Shown here piece after piece: positions 35,586-46,600 of a stretch of 64,000 bases of DNA. Source of the stretch: Asterochloris sp. CNOR1 (lineage: Eukaryota; Chlorophyta; Trebouxiophyceae; Trebouxiales; Trebouxiaceae); assembly GCA_963969365.1 (NCBI GenBank), contig OZ017751.1, positions 2,790,001 through 2,854,000 of the forward strand. The letters are read 5' to 3'. Position 1 is the first letter of the stretch. Each line of letters starts with the position of its first letter. Made by a program: the position numbers and the translations under genes. The notes below the pieces were generated by a model. It was not told where the DNA came from. It did no database searches and saw nothing but the letters and a program-made list of their open reading frames with translations.

Positions 35586-38500
35586 ATGCTGCAGGACAAC
35601 TCCGACAGCAACCTCAAGGCCCTAGACGACTCGCCCCACCACATCTCAGAGGCAGTATCCCAGGAACTTTCCAGGTGCACTGCCCTGCCTGTTGCCACCA
35701 CTTCACCCTGTCATCCCCTGCAGGCGTGCCAGCAGCTGACTGTGAAACCCGAAAGCTTCCTGCAGGTGTTGTGCGGGTTCTCCACCCTTGAAGGGGACCC
35801 CTGACTGCCACCTCTTTGTGCGTGCCATGTGGGCACAAAAAAGTGACGTTGGGAACCCCTGCACAGCACCTCTTGACGTGCCCGAAGCCCAGCAGATGCT
35901 CGCTGCTCTCACCCCTGCAGGGATGGCGAGGCAAGTGTTGCTGACATTGAGGGTTCGGCGGCACCAGGATCCACAAGGCTGCACCCTGGTGACAGGCCCA
36001 TCGAAGCGGAGGCACTGCCTCTAGAGGAGGCCTCGAAGCTGCCTGCAGAGCCACTACCCTCGGAACCCTGGGCTGATCTGGAAGTAGGTCTGCACCACCA
36101 GCATGGCAACACAGCAGGTGCTGCAGACCAGCAGCAGCAGGGCCATTGGGAGGGCCGGGACAAGCGCCAGCAGCTTGTGACGCTGTCTGCGGATGAAGCA
36201 GAGCAGGTGAGCCTACCTTGCTTCCAGTGCTCTTGCCAAAGGCATGCTTTTGCAACACATGCCAAGCAGCATGTCTCAGAGGCATGGCTACAGCAGGCAA
36301 AGGCGTCAAGCAGAGGAAAACTTGTTCGACATTCCCGCAGGTGCCAAGTCCCATGCTCCTTTGAGGCCCTCAAGCATCGTGACTCATCCAATAAGGCAGG
36401 CCCAGCAGCAACTCACCTGGCTAACCCATTGTAGGGCCCTGCTGTTGAATGGAGCTTGTTGGTGCAGCCAGACCAGGCCAGGCAGCAAGCCCGACCAGAC
36501 GCCTGACTCCAAGGCCTTTTATTCACAGGGTGCAGAGTGGAACTGTGCGCGACTCCTGCAGGCCCGGCAGCGAGCCTCCCTGGCAGAGGAGGCACGCAAA
36601 ACCATTCAGCAGGCCCGGAACAGCCTGTCAGAAGCAGCCAGCGACCGGAGCTCCTCTGTCGATTCCGCAGTGTCTGACCAGGTAATGGTGCGCCTCGCAC
36701 CAGAGGGTGGCTCACAGAGGCACACAGCCTCTTAGGGTGTGGAGAAGCTGCCTCTTCAGCACAGATGCTGACATCTGGCAGATTGCCTATCGGCGGTAGC
36801 CAGCAGCAAGAGCTCACTTGATGAGTCTACAGCGTCAGACTAGGTGCACTGCCACAACACCTGCCGTGCACAACCAACAGTTGCAGCGACTCAGGGACGT
36901 AGTGCTCCAAGTGGACAGCATTTAAGGCAAACTGCCATGCCATGCACCAACCTGCTCCTGCCGCATGTGTTGTATGCTGCCTCACTGGTCAGCTGACCAG
37001 CTCTTGGTGGCTTTTTGGTGCGCGAGGAGGCAAGAGTCACTAGCAAGCGCAGCATCAGCAGGCCCCTATGCTGGTCCCTGTGCTGGGCAGTGGCGCTGCC
37101 ACAGAACCCGCAGGCACTGCATGTGACATCACAGCTGGAGGGTTCATGTCTGGCAATCCAGCGTCTTTTCTGACCTGTGTTCAATGGCTGTCTTGCAGCT
37201 GCCTTGAAGGACGCACCCTCAAAACGCTGCGGCAGTCGCCTTTGTGCTGAGCTGTGGGTATGAGGGTGCCGCTGATTCCTGCTCGTCCCCATGTGCAGCT
37301 CTCTGAGAGGATGCGGCGGCAGTCTCAGGCGCTGCGGCTGTCATCTTCTGAGATCCGGCGGCTGGCCATCAGTGAGCGTGACTCAGCGGAGGAGCAGGCA
37401 GCGCGGCACCTGCTGCAGGTAAGCCTAGAGACTGGGCCCCACATCGCGCTGCAGGGCCTGCCTTGTGAGGAGCTCATGCTTGGCTGCGCCAGCGTCACAC
37501 CTTGCAGAGTTGCTGGTCGTATTGTGTGCAGGAGGAGGAGCCCAAAGCCCGGCAGGAGGCTCGTTTGATTGCCATGAAGGAGCGGGCTGAGGTGGCGGCC
37601 TCCCTGGCAGAGGCGCAGGCCATGCAGAGCATGGCAGAGCAGCCAGGGTCTCAGATGGACCAGCTGACAGAGGAGATTGCACGCATCAAGCGCGCAGAGC
37701 AGGTCGGTGTGTGCCATGAAAGCACCCCGAGAGGGGCCCCAGATTTTGTGCACGCAGTTGCTGAGATTTCAGGTGCCAAGCAGGTCAGTGCGCACCACAT
37801 TATATGAGTTGCAGAGGGCCTGTGGGCCCCATGCAGATGTGAGGCCTGTCAAGCAGTCAGATGGGTTGCGAGATGATGCTGGACCTGGCTTGCAGCTGGG
37901 TCCTGGCCATACGCCAGGCACCCGCTACAGGATTCTGCTCCACCTGCTGCTGCATGGCCCCTGGTGTCTATCTAAGAGATGGAGGGACCAGCCGTCGCAC
38001 AGCACATGACATGTTGAGGCAGTCTTTCAGGCTCTGCAGCATGTAGTGGAGGCACAGGCTGTCCCCTGCAGGGGACTGCTGCACTGCAGCTCTGTAAGAA
38101 GCAATGTGATCAAGCAGGCACTGGCCAGGGACTCCTGCTCTTCCCTGCAGGCTCTGATTGATGCTGAGGATGCAGAGCAGATGGCGGCCGAGCTGTACGT
38201 ACTCGAGCGCCAGCTCTCCAGCCTGCGGCACTCAGTGCCGGCGGAGGTGGCGGACGCAGCCCAGGAGGCCAAGCGCCAGGCAAAAGCCACCGTGCACCAG
38301 GCCATGTCAAAAGAGGCTGGTGAAGATGTCAGTGAATGCGCTGCAGCGGGCAGTGGGCTGGACGAGCCAGCCTCGTCTGGAGCCTCTGACACTTCGGCCT
38401 TCAGCGGCATCACTGATGCGCTGCTGTCCAACCCCAAGTTCAGCGCCGGAGCCGAGGGCGGCAGGGAGGAGCGCCAGGGCAGTGACAGGTGTGAGCAGTG

Positions 38501-41500
38501 TTGCAGAGCTATGTTGCTCCATGGCGTGAGGCGCTTTGTCAGCGCCGGGGCCCTTTCAAACCGCGTGTATACCTCTGGCTTCGCATATCCTTAGTCATTG
38601 AATGGAGCCCACTGCTGATTGAGCGCACCGCGCCATGCAGCGGGCTCCATTCAAGTTGCGCATATGCCTCTGGCTTGCCGGCATCACCAATACACTGCTT
38701 TTCTATCTTCAATATTGGGGGCGACTGGCGACAAGTCAGACAGGGCCCCCCCAGGGCAGCAAACAATGCGGGCCGGGTGCAGGCTCATTGCAGTGCTGGG
38801 CTGCTGTTATGTGCAAGCAGGCAGCTATAAGCAGCTTCTGCGGTCGAGCTTCGCTGCTTTGAAAGAGCACAGGGGCCACAGCTGGTCTGCGTCGTCAAGG
38901 CCCTGCAACCTGCAGCTCAGCCTGGGTGTGCCTGGGCAGAGGGTTGGAGGTGTTGGCAACTTGCAGTGTTGTATACTTGATGCGTGCAGGACATGGCGGC
39001 AAGGAAGGCCTTGGCAGGCACCAGCATAGCCACATGCATGTGAATATGCATGCTGCCTGTGCTACTGGTTCATGTGGTGTCACAAGGAGGTTGCACACTG
39101 GCAAAGTGCCTCAAGAGGGGTTCACCAAGAGCTCGTCTTACACGGTGCAGGAGCGGTCCCCTGCGAGCCCATGCACCTCCCAGCACGCACCCATCAGACG
39201 ACTTGAGCAGCCTGCAGTCGCATAGCAGGAAATTGGAAGGGCAGCAGGCCACAGATGGTGACCCCCAGGCACTCGCACAGACTCAAGCAGCAGCATCTGA
39301 GGCTCAGTCCCAGGGCAGTGCTGCTGCTGGCGAGCCACACTCAGGAGCATCTGCTGCTGGCAAGTTTACGAGGCCAGACACCACCCAGGCTGCCCTGGGC
39401 TCTGAGGCGCCTGCCTCAGGCGCATCGGCTGCCCCAGGCAATGCTGCAGCCCCTCCGGGCACTGAGGGGTCTGCCTCTGGCCAGTCTGCCGGCCCTGGCA
39501 ATGCTGAGGGCCGCTTGGGGTCCGAGGCGCCTGCCTCTGGTGCGTCTACTGGCCCCAGCAGCAGTGAAGCCACCGCAGGCTCCAGCGCTTCCGCCCGCGG
39601 CAGTGGCGAGGTCCCCTCAGCCAAGCCTGGTGGTCCCACTCGCGCGGAGCTCATGCAGCGACAGCCTGGCGCCGGGGCGGCCACGAAGCACCATGCCAGC
39701 GTGCCCTTCGACAGCGAGCTGCACACGGGCGTCGAGCTGCGGGTCAACGAGCTTGCCTCGCACCCCAGCGACCTGCTGTCCTCGCCCAGCCAGCACAGCC
39801 TGGACTCGGGGGCCCTCTCGCAGGGCAGCAGCAACAGCTCCCGGCAGCTGCCTGTGGACCCGCTGAGCAGCCCTGGCAGCAGCCACAACCTGGAGGGCGT
39901 CCCGCAGCCGACTGGGACAGCTGGTGAGGGTGCCACTGCTGGCCCTGAGGGGGGTGGCAAGCCGCCCAGGCCTCCCCCTGCAGAGCAGCTTGGGTCTCCT
40001 GGCAACAAACGTGCAGGCCAAGCAGCCGAGGATCAGCTGCCTCCCAAGGCGGTGCCTCTGGTCAAGTCAGAGGCACAGACGCAGCCTGGACAGCGGCAGC
40101 AGCAGGAGGCGAGCCAGTGGAGCACAGCAGAGTCTGGAGAGGGGGCTGCAACCATCCCATCCGGGCTGCTGGGGTGGCAGATGATGAGGGCGCTAATGCA
40201 TTGGCGAACCCAGCAGACAACAACGAGGCCGCCCCCATTGTTGTTGCTCATGCTGAGGTGAGGGCCCGGCCTCTTCCCTCCCTGCTCGACCATGTCAGTC
40301 GCATGCAGCAGCCATGCAAACAGCCGCGGGGTTGCTGATGCAGCAGGGAATGACGTCCTTGCTGTGCCTGCAAGACCAGGCAGATGGCGTCCATCACTGC
40401 TCCCTGTGCTGATGTGAGGCCCCTCAGTGGTTCGGAGTAGGGCCTTGTCATGCAGGCTGGTGCAGACAGGTTGCTTTGTATAAATTTGCCATTCTTCGCC
40501 CTGCTCTAGCAAGCAGCTGGAGAGGGCCCTGGCATGACATCAGCACCAGCGAAAGCCTCTGGTCTGCCACTTGGTGGAGCTCCTGGCCTTCACCTGCAGG
40601 GTGCCGCGGAAGGCTGTATCACAGACAGCAGCACCATGCAAGACCTGACTTGCAGCCAGCTGACTGACCAGACCCTGCACCTCTTCTGCAGGTCCCAACA
40701 GGGGTCTTGTCTTAGAGACACCAGCACCAACCAAGGCCTCCACTTCAGTCAGCTGCCTCATGTCCCTGCCCCCACCTGCAGGAAGCTGAGGTGGGCGCGG
40801 TCACAGATGCCAGCACCAGCCAAGGCTGCCATTCAGGCCAGTCAATTGATGTTCTGCCCCTCGTGTGCAGGGTGGTATGGGGGCCGTCTCGCAGGTGGCA
40901 GCACCTGCCACGGCCTTGAACAGGCCAGCTGGTCAATATCCTGGCCCCTGCCTGCAGGATGCTGAGGAGGCGCCAGCTGCAGACGCCAGCAGCTCCCCAC
41001 CGCAGATTGACAAGGTCCAGGCGCAGCATTACCCTGCCCCGCCGGGCCCGCCAGCCACGCCGCCCCCTCAGCAGGATCCAGCAAGCGCAGCCACGCCCAG
41101 CACAGGGCAGCGCCCGTTCAGCCCGCCGCCGGGGCGGGCGCCCCTGGGGCCGGGGCCGGAGCAGCAGCAGCAGGAGCCTCCAGGTGAGGCACTGCCGAGA
41201 CTGTGCAAGAGGTGCAGTGTTTTAGGGTCATGCAAGGGTCTGGTGACCTGAACCTGGGGCCGAGCAGCAGCAGCAGGAGCCTGGTGGGCCCTGTTGTCCC
41301 TGTGTGCTCTGGTATTGCTGTGGTGCTGGGATCAGCCCGTACGTATGCTGCAGGTGTCTCTGTCTTGCATTGCACAGCAAGAGTCTCCACGCTCACTGAG
41401 TGTGTTGGGGATTGAATAGGTGCCTGTGCTCTGCCTGGCAGAATGCTGTGTGTGTCGCCCTCAACTGCATCCCGCACACTGAGCAGCAGCAGAGGGCCCA

Positions 41501-43476
41501 GACCTCACCAGGCAAGGCACTGCTGAGATGTGGTGGCCTGCTATGAGCGGCGCCTGTAGGCTTGGTTGCTGGTTTGACCTGCGCATGAGGGCCTTCCGTT
41601 GGATGCCTGCAGGCTTTTCTGACCCAGCACGGTACCCGCAGCCGCCGCCAGACATGCCCAGGCCCTATGGCACGCGGGATCAAAATGGTCCTGTGCCCTT
41701 CACGGAGCCTGAGGAGTTTGCCGGCATGCTGTGAGTCTGCACGGCTGTGCAAAGCCCTTGCTGCGCCCACTATGCCTCACTGTGCCCCCATGTTCACAGC
41801 AGATCATGAAAAGCGTATTGCATGCTGCCCAAGTCACAATGTGCTCTTTGCACCATGCCATCTGCAGCCAGGATGTGTGCAGCGCCATGCATGTCGTGCG
41901 GCCAGCAGCATTCCTGCCTCATAAACTGCACATCAAAATTGGCATGCTGTTGTACAGCATGCTTTGCGATAATGAAATGCAGCAACCTTCTCACTTTTAC
42001 TGCACAAGTGCGTGCCGCAACTTTGTGAGTGCGCATTGTGTGGCCTGCAGCACACCTGGTGTGCTACAGTACAGCCTGCTGCAGCTTTGCCATACAGCCG
42101 GCTCTGCAAACCTGCTGCCTAGCGCCCACATGATATGCTGCAGGTACCATGATGGAGTGGATTCTTTGGGCAGGCCTGTGGTGGTAGTTGATGTTGATGC
42201 AGTTTCCTCAGCCGTGCCAGTCCGCAAGGCAGCCATGCACTACCTGCTGGAGCGTCTGGAGCCAATTGTGATTCAGGTGGGCAGTTCTCGCCGAATTGCA
42301 AGTTGGCTGCCAAGGGCATTCTGCAAATGTGCTGTCTTGACAGCATGTGTGCCCAAGCAATTGCAGGTCCCCTGTGGGACACTATTTCTAGTTGCTTAGC
42401 TTGCTTGAAGTGGTGCTGGGTGCTGCTGGAGCAGGAAGTGGTGAAGTTGAGGGCAATGAGGTCATGCTAGGGTACAGCTGGCTCAGATTCTCTCGGCAGC
42501 ATGGCCAGTTCTCTCCTTCGGGCTCATGCACTGCATGGGCCCTGCAGCTGTGCAGTGCAGCGAGCCTTTGAGCTCTGGCTCAGTAAGTATTCAAGCACCT
42601 GAGCTGCTGCTGAATGTGCTGTAGGGCTGCCACAATGCTCCCTAACTTGTTGCATGCAACACATGCATGTTCACTGTCTCGTTTCATGCTTGTGTGCAGG
42701 GCTGCTGCGTCATCATGATGCTGTCCACCACAGTCCTTGACACGACCAAGCATGGCGTCACAGCACCTTGTCCTGGTTAGGATTGTTCATGTAAAGCTGA
42801 GATGTAACAGAGTTACTTATTGCTGCTGTGCAGGGCCCCTACGTCCTTGTTATGGTCTCAACTGGTCGGAGCGGCTCTGCCAAATCGAAGCAGCTGCCAG
42901 CTCTCTGGTTCGTGTCAGCCTATCGTGGGCTGTCCCGGCCCTTCAAGAAGAATGTGAAGTATGTCGTGCTCGTCAGGCCAACAGGGTGGCTCAAGACACT
43001 GTTGGCGGTGGTGCGACCAGTCACCTCGCGCAAGTCGGCGCGGAAGCTGAAAAAGGTGATTGCAAGCCGGCGCTGCAGAAGATGCTCTTGCCTGCAGTCA
43101 TGTGAGGTGGAAGGTCTGCCTGGGGCCACTGCACAGCTGACTTCTGATTTGGGAGATGAGCTGGCAGAGCTGCTGTATGCTGCAGTGCAGCAGGTCCTGT
43201 GCATGGCTGGCCTGGCAAGCCCAACTCATGAGATGATGATTTGAAGCTTGACCAGCTGAACTACCCTTTGTCTGCTGGCACATGCATGCCTCTTCTGTGT
43301 TGCAGTTAGACAGTTTGTCCCAGCTGGCAGCAGCCACCAACAATGAGGTCACCCTTCAACACCTAGGCACAAGATTTGCAGCAGCATGCGGCGATTTCAT
43401 TCTGCAGGGCCTACCCAGCGGCCCTGCCAGTCAGCCGTTCAGAGAAGGCATCACATATGCCATGCCCAACTTTTGA
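35586..43476 (+). CDS. Coiled-coil, low-complexity protein with C-terminal CRAL-TRIO/BCH domain
   Basis: Exons: 35586-35674, 35921-36206, 36529-36681, 37299-37418, 37532-37702, 38151-38488, 39151-40257, 40958-41183, 41613-41730, 42144-42276, 42834-43055, 43306-43476; most junctions agree in phase. Exons 3-6 form an Ala/Glu/Gln/Arg-rich coiled coil (RLLQARQRASLAEEARK, AELYVLERQLSSLR). Exon 7 is a long Ser/Ala/Gly/Pro linker with a 20-residue repeat. Exons 10-12 carry the lipid-binding domain: YHDGVDSLGRPVVVVDVDAV, YVLVMVSTG, WFVSAYRGLSRPFKKNVKY, LVRPTGWLKTLLAVVRP, SRKSARKLKK, as in the CRAL_TRIO_2/BCH group (GDAP2, ARHGAP1, BNIP2 type). It may bind a lipid or small GTPase at a membrane; the partner is unknown. 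Exon 7 leaves in a frame that does not fit exon 8 unless one base is missing near 40171. A short exon between 42276 and 42834 may be missed. The end at 43476 fits the domain boundary. Confidence -1.
39397..39560 (+). repeat. 60-base coding repeat (20 residues, about three units)
   Basis: Within exon 7 of the CRAL-TRIO gene the strings at 39401, 39461 and 39521 (TCTGAGGCGCCTGCCTCAGG, ACTGAGGGGTCTGCCTCTGG, TCCGAGGCGCCTGCCTCTGG) recur at exactly 60 bases. They encode GSEAPASGAS-type units. The exact period keeps the frame, so the array can grow or shrink without harm; it is part of a disordered linker. Confidence -1.
40585..40975 (+). repeat. Five-unit ~90-bp tandem array of splice acceptors
   Basis: CTGCAG-type acceptors end at 40599, 40691, 40781, 40870 and 40957, at steps of 92, 90, 89 and 87 bases. 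The last is the real acceptor of exon 40958-41183. The units also share a downstream block: CACAGACAGCAGCACCATGC, GACACCAGCACCAACCAAGG, ACAGATGCCAGCACCAGCC and, in the exon, CAGACGCCAGCAGC. Copies grow less similar with distance in places but keep the acceptor and a polypyrimidine tract. This is the cleanest case of the pattern described in findings. Confidence -1.
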
Positions 43477-43698
43477 TAGTCAAGCAAAATTCTGTGTGAA
43501 CAGCTCATGATGGTTCATTGAGCCAATGAGTTTCCTCGATTTCCGAAGCTACTGTGTCTTGGATGTCACCATTCTGGACTAAATGTCAGTCCTGGCTTGT
43601 GGCAAGTGAAGGGGAAGGGGCCATCCATGAAGCCTGAGTGTTCCATGCAATAGAGGGCATATCCATAGATGGGGCCCAGAATGATTCGTCTGCCGAGT
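43477..43698. other. Short convergent 3' gap
   Basis: Only 222 bases separate the stop of the CRAL-TRIO gene (plus) from that of the DExH helicase (minus). The 3' UTRs must be short or overlap as antisense ends. No terminator or clear TGTAA signal was recognised. Confidence -1.
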
Positions 43699-46600
43699 CT
43701 AGAAGCCATCTTTGCATACGAGCTCAAGGCAGACTTGGATGACTGGGGACTGCAGCGCGCCTGCCTGGGGGTTGTGGATGTGCTGCAATAAAAGCCGGTC
43801 CAATTGCTGACGCAGCTCACGGACAAGGACTGCAATTCTGGCTGGTGCAGTGAAGGTGGCCCAGTCGTCCAGCTTCAGAGTCCCTGCTTCATGCTGCACA
43901 GAGATGGCGCCTGCACACATGCAAGTCCCAGCAGTCACAGAGCTGGTGTTGCACGACATTTGATATTTAGAGAACTGTGGGTGAGGCAGATGGCCAGACT
44001 GCATAGCAGCACAGCAATAATTCATGCACAGGTTTGCAGCCGAGCAGTGGCGGACCCGGTGACTAACACAAAGCAGCAACTCCACAGTCTGAAAGCTGCT
44101 GTGCAACAGAGTTGCTGTGCATGCTCACCTCCAAAGAGGAGCAGGGCATACACAGGTACGCTGCTGCTCTCCCTGACATATACCTTGCTGGTGGCCACCA
44201 TCTCTGTGAAGACGAGCCAACCAGAGTCAAAGCGCCCGCTGTTGAAGTTGATGCTGCCAGGGTGTATGAACACGCGACCTGCATACGAATGATCATGTTG
44301 GTGGGGCAACCTGCTCGGGTGGTGCACAGCTTGGGCGGGGGGTTAAAGCAACTGTTTTGGGCTAAGTACGCCAGACTGTGGGGCGCAGCGTCAAATCAAG
44401 CAGCCCTGCTGCAGCACAACAACATCTGGTGCACAGCAGAGCCAGCATGCACCAAAGGACCTGTATCAGGCACTCAACACCGAGCAGCACCCACCTTTGT
44501 GCCGATCAAAGATTTTGAGCTTTGATGGGTCACCATCAATCTCAAATGCACCACCAATGGTCTGAGCGTACTTCTGGCTGGGGTGATCCACTCGCAAAAT
44601 GGAGGGGTAGAAGCCTGCAGTGGTCAGATGGTCAGAACAACAGGTGTGCTGGATGGCTTTGGGGCTGTGGCATTAGCAGAGCCGACTGAGAACAAAGCGG
44701 CGCATGTCTCGATCTCAGCTCAGAAGGCATAGGTGTCAATTCAATTTCCCCAGCAGGCAAAGACTGCAAGCTACGGCTGTGACTGCTATAGTATCGCAGC
44801 TGCTCTTGCCATAGATATATGCCCTGCTCCCCCCTCGACCAGCTTCGCATGTTGTCAGTATGTTCATGGATGACTCACCCGCGCACAGCGCTGCCTTGAA
44901 GACTCGCCCATTGGCTGAAACTCATCAGCAGGATGGGTGCCTTCTGAGGGGCCAGACTGATGCTGCTGCAGCACTGTTGTGTGGTAGTCGGGTTCCAGAA
45001 GGCCTGCAGCAACCAACACATATTTGCATTATGGCAGATGCTGGCATCTTCAGCAACCTCAGCAGGTTACCCACTGCATGATGACTGCAGTCAGAGTGCC
45101 AGAAACATGGCAGTGCATATTCACCATCATGCCCTTGGAAAAACGGCATGCAACAGCTTGTAGTACCACCGCCCAAAGGCAGGCTTCACCTAAATCGACA
45201 AGAGTTGCAGCCACCTCCGCCCTCCCAGCCTGAATGGCCTCCAGCGCTGACTCGGACAGAAAGTTTTCCTGACCAAACTGCAGCGGCAGTGGCAAAAGTT
45301 GCTTTTTTTTGGCACAGCCTCTGACTATGCCGGGCTCCTGACTGGCACCCCAAACCTTGTCCAGGAACGTCGCTGACTGAGCTCAGAGCGTACTGAGGCT
45401 CCATGCCGCCTGCTTTGAACTTGACCCGTCAGCAATGCATGCTGCATGCTGTGCATGACGTTTGGTTGGCATGACTGCACACATGCATGGAGGCTGCCCA
45501 CTGCCCTGGTACACATCGAATTGTGTGACAGCTGCAGCAGAGCACTGCAGTGCACTCTGCAGAAGCCCACAACGCTTGCAGCCTCAGGCACTGCTGCCAG
45601 ACAGTGAGCAGTTCTCTGAGATATGTGCAGCTCAACTGTTGAATGCGCTCCAGCAGTACTGACTCTCTAGAGCTGAAGCGCATGAGTGCCTGCCGTGCTA
45701 GTACACTCCCCGTGGCAACACAGCTGCAAACTTGCTTGCCCAGCTGTGACGCACCCTGAATGCCTCTTGCCGCCCAGAGCCCTGCTGAACAGCTAGCCAG
45801 CGGTTGAAGGCCGCCACCACAGCAAGGTGGTCACTCTTCACTGCAGCAGTGCCCCCACACAGCTGGGCCCTGGCGGCTGCAGCCTCCTCGCGTCTGTCAG
45901 GCGGAGAGGTGAAGACGGGGCGGCCATGTGACACTGCTGCCACCACAGTCAGCATGGGGCCGACGCACCTGAACACTCAAGTGCAAAATCTGTCGGGCCA
46001 GGCACTGCTGCAACGATACAGGCAGCATGCAACCTACACAGCTGCACAGCTCAGGGGTTTTATGAGCAAGTAGTCCAGAATAAGGACGCTTCAAACAAGC
46101 CCATGCCTAAGCATGAGCCAGCATCCAAGGAGGGGCCCACCTACAGGAAATTACGAGTACAAGCAGCTTTGATCTGCTCAGAAGGCCACAGCAGCTGCAC
46201 AGAAAGAGACAAGGCAGCTTGCTTGCCCGACCAGGCAGGCTACATGGCAGGCTTTGTGCCCGTGTGCAATGTGACAGGTAACCCAGCTACCTTGCCAGCA
46301 AGAAGACATGCAGGCAATGCAAATGGACTCACCAGAAAGGCAGAACCAGCACCCACCTGAGCAAGCAGGCGAAGATGCAAGCCTTGCCCACACGCGGGTC
46401 CATCGGCATCCTGCACAGCTGGCGCCCAGTGCAGTGAGCTGCTCCTGAGGATCAAAGGCGCCCAAAGCTGTGAGGGAGGCCACCGCCGAGGCCACCTGCA
46501 GTGAAACTACTGCACCATGAGGCCTTGACGTATCACAGGCAGCTGTCCTGAGGCTCTAAGTCGCAAGAATTTGAGGGACGCCACTGCTGAGGCCATCTGC

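Noticed and set aside
39304-40008. 234-codon minus-strand frame opposite exon 7 of the CRAL-TRIO gene
   Set aside because: It mirrors the Ser/Ala/Gly/Pro-rich plus-strand exon, whose splice phases fit on entry; the minus frame is a shadow of biased codon use.
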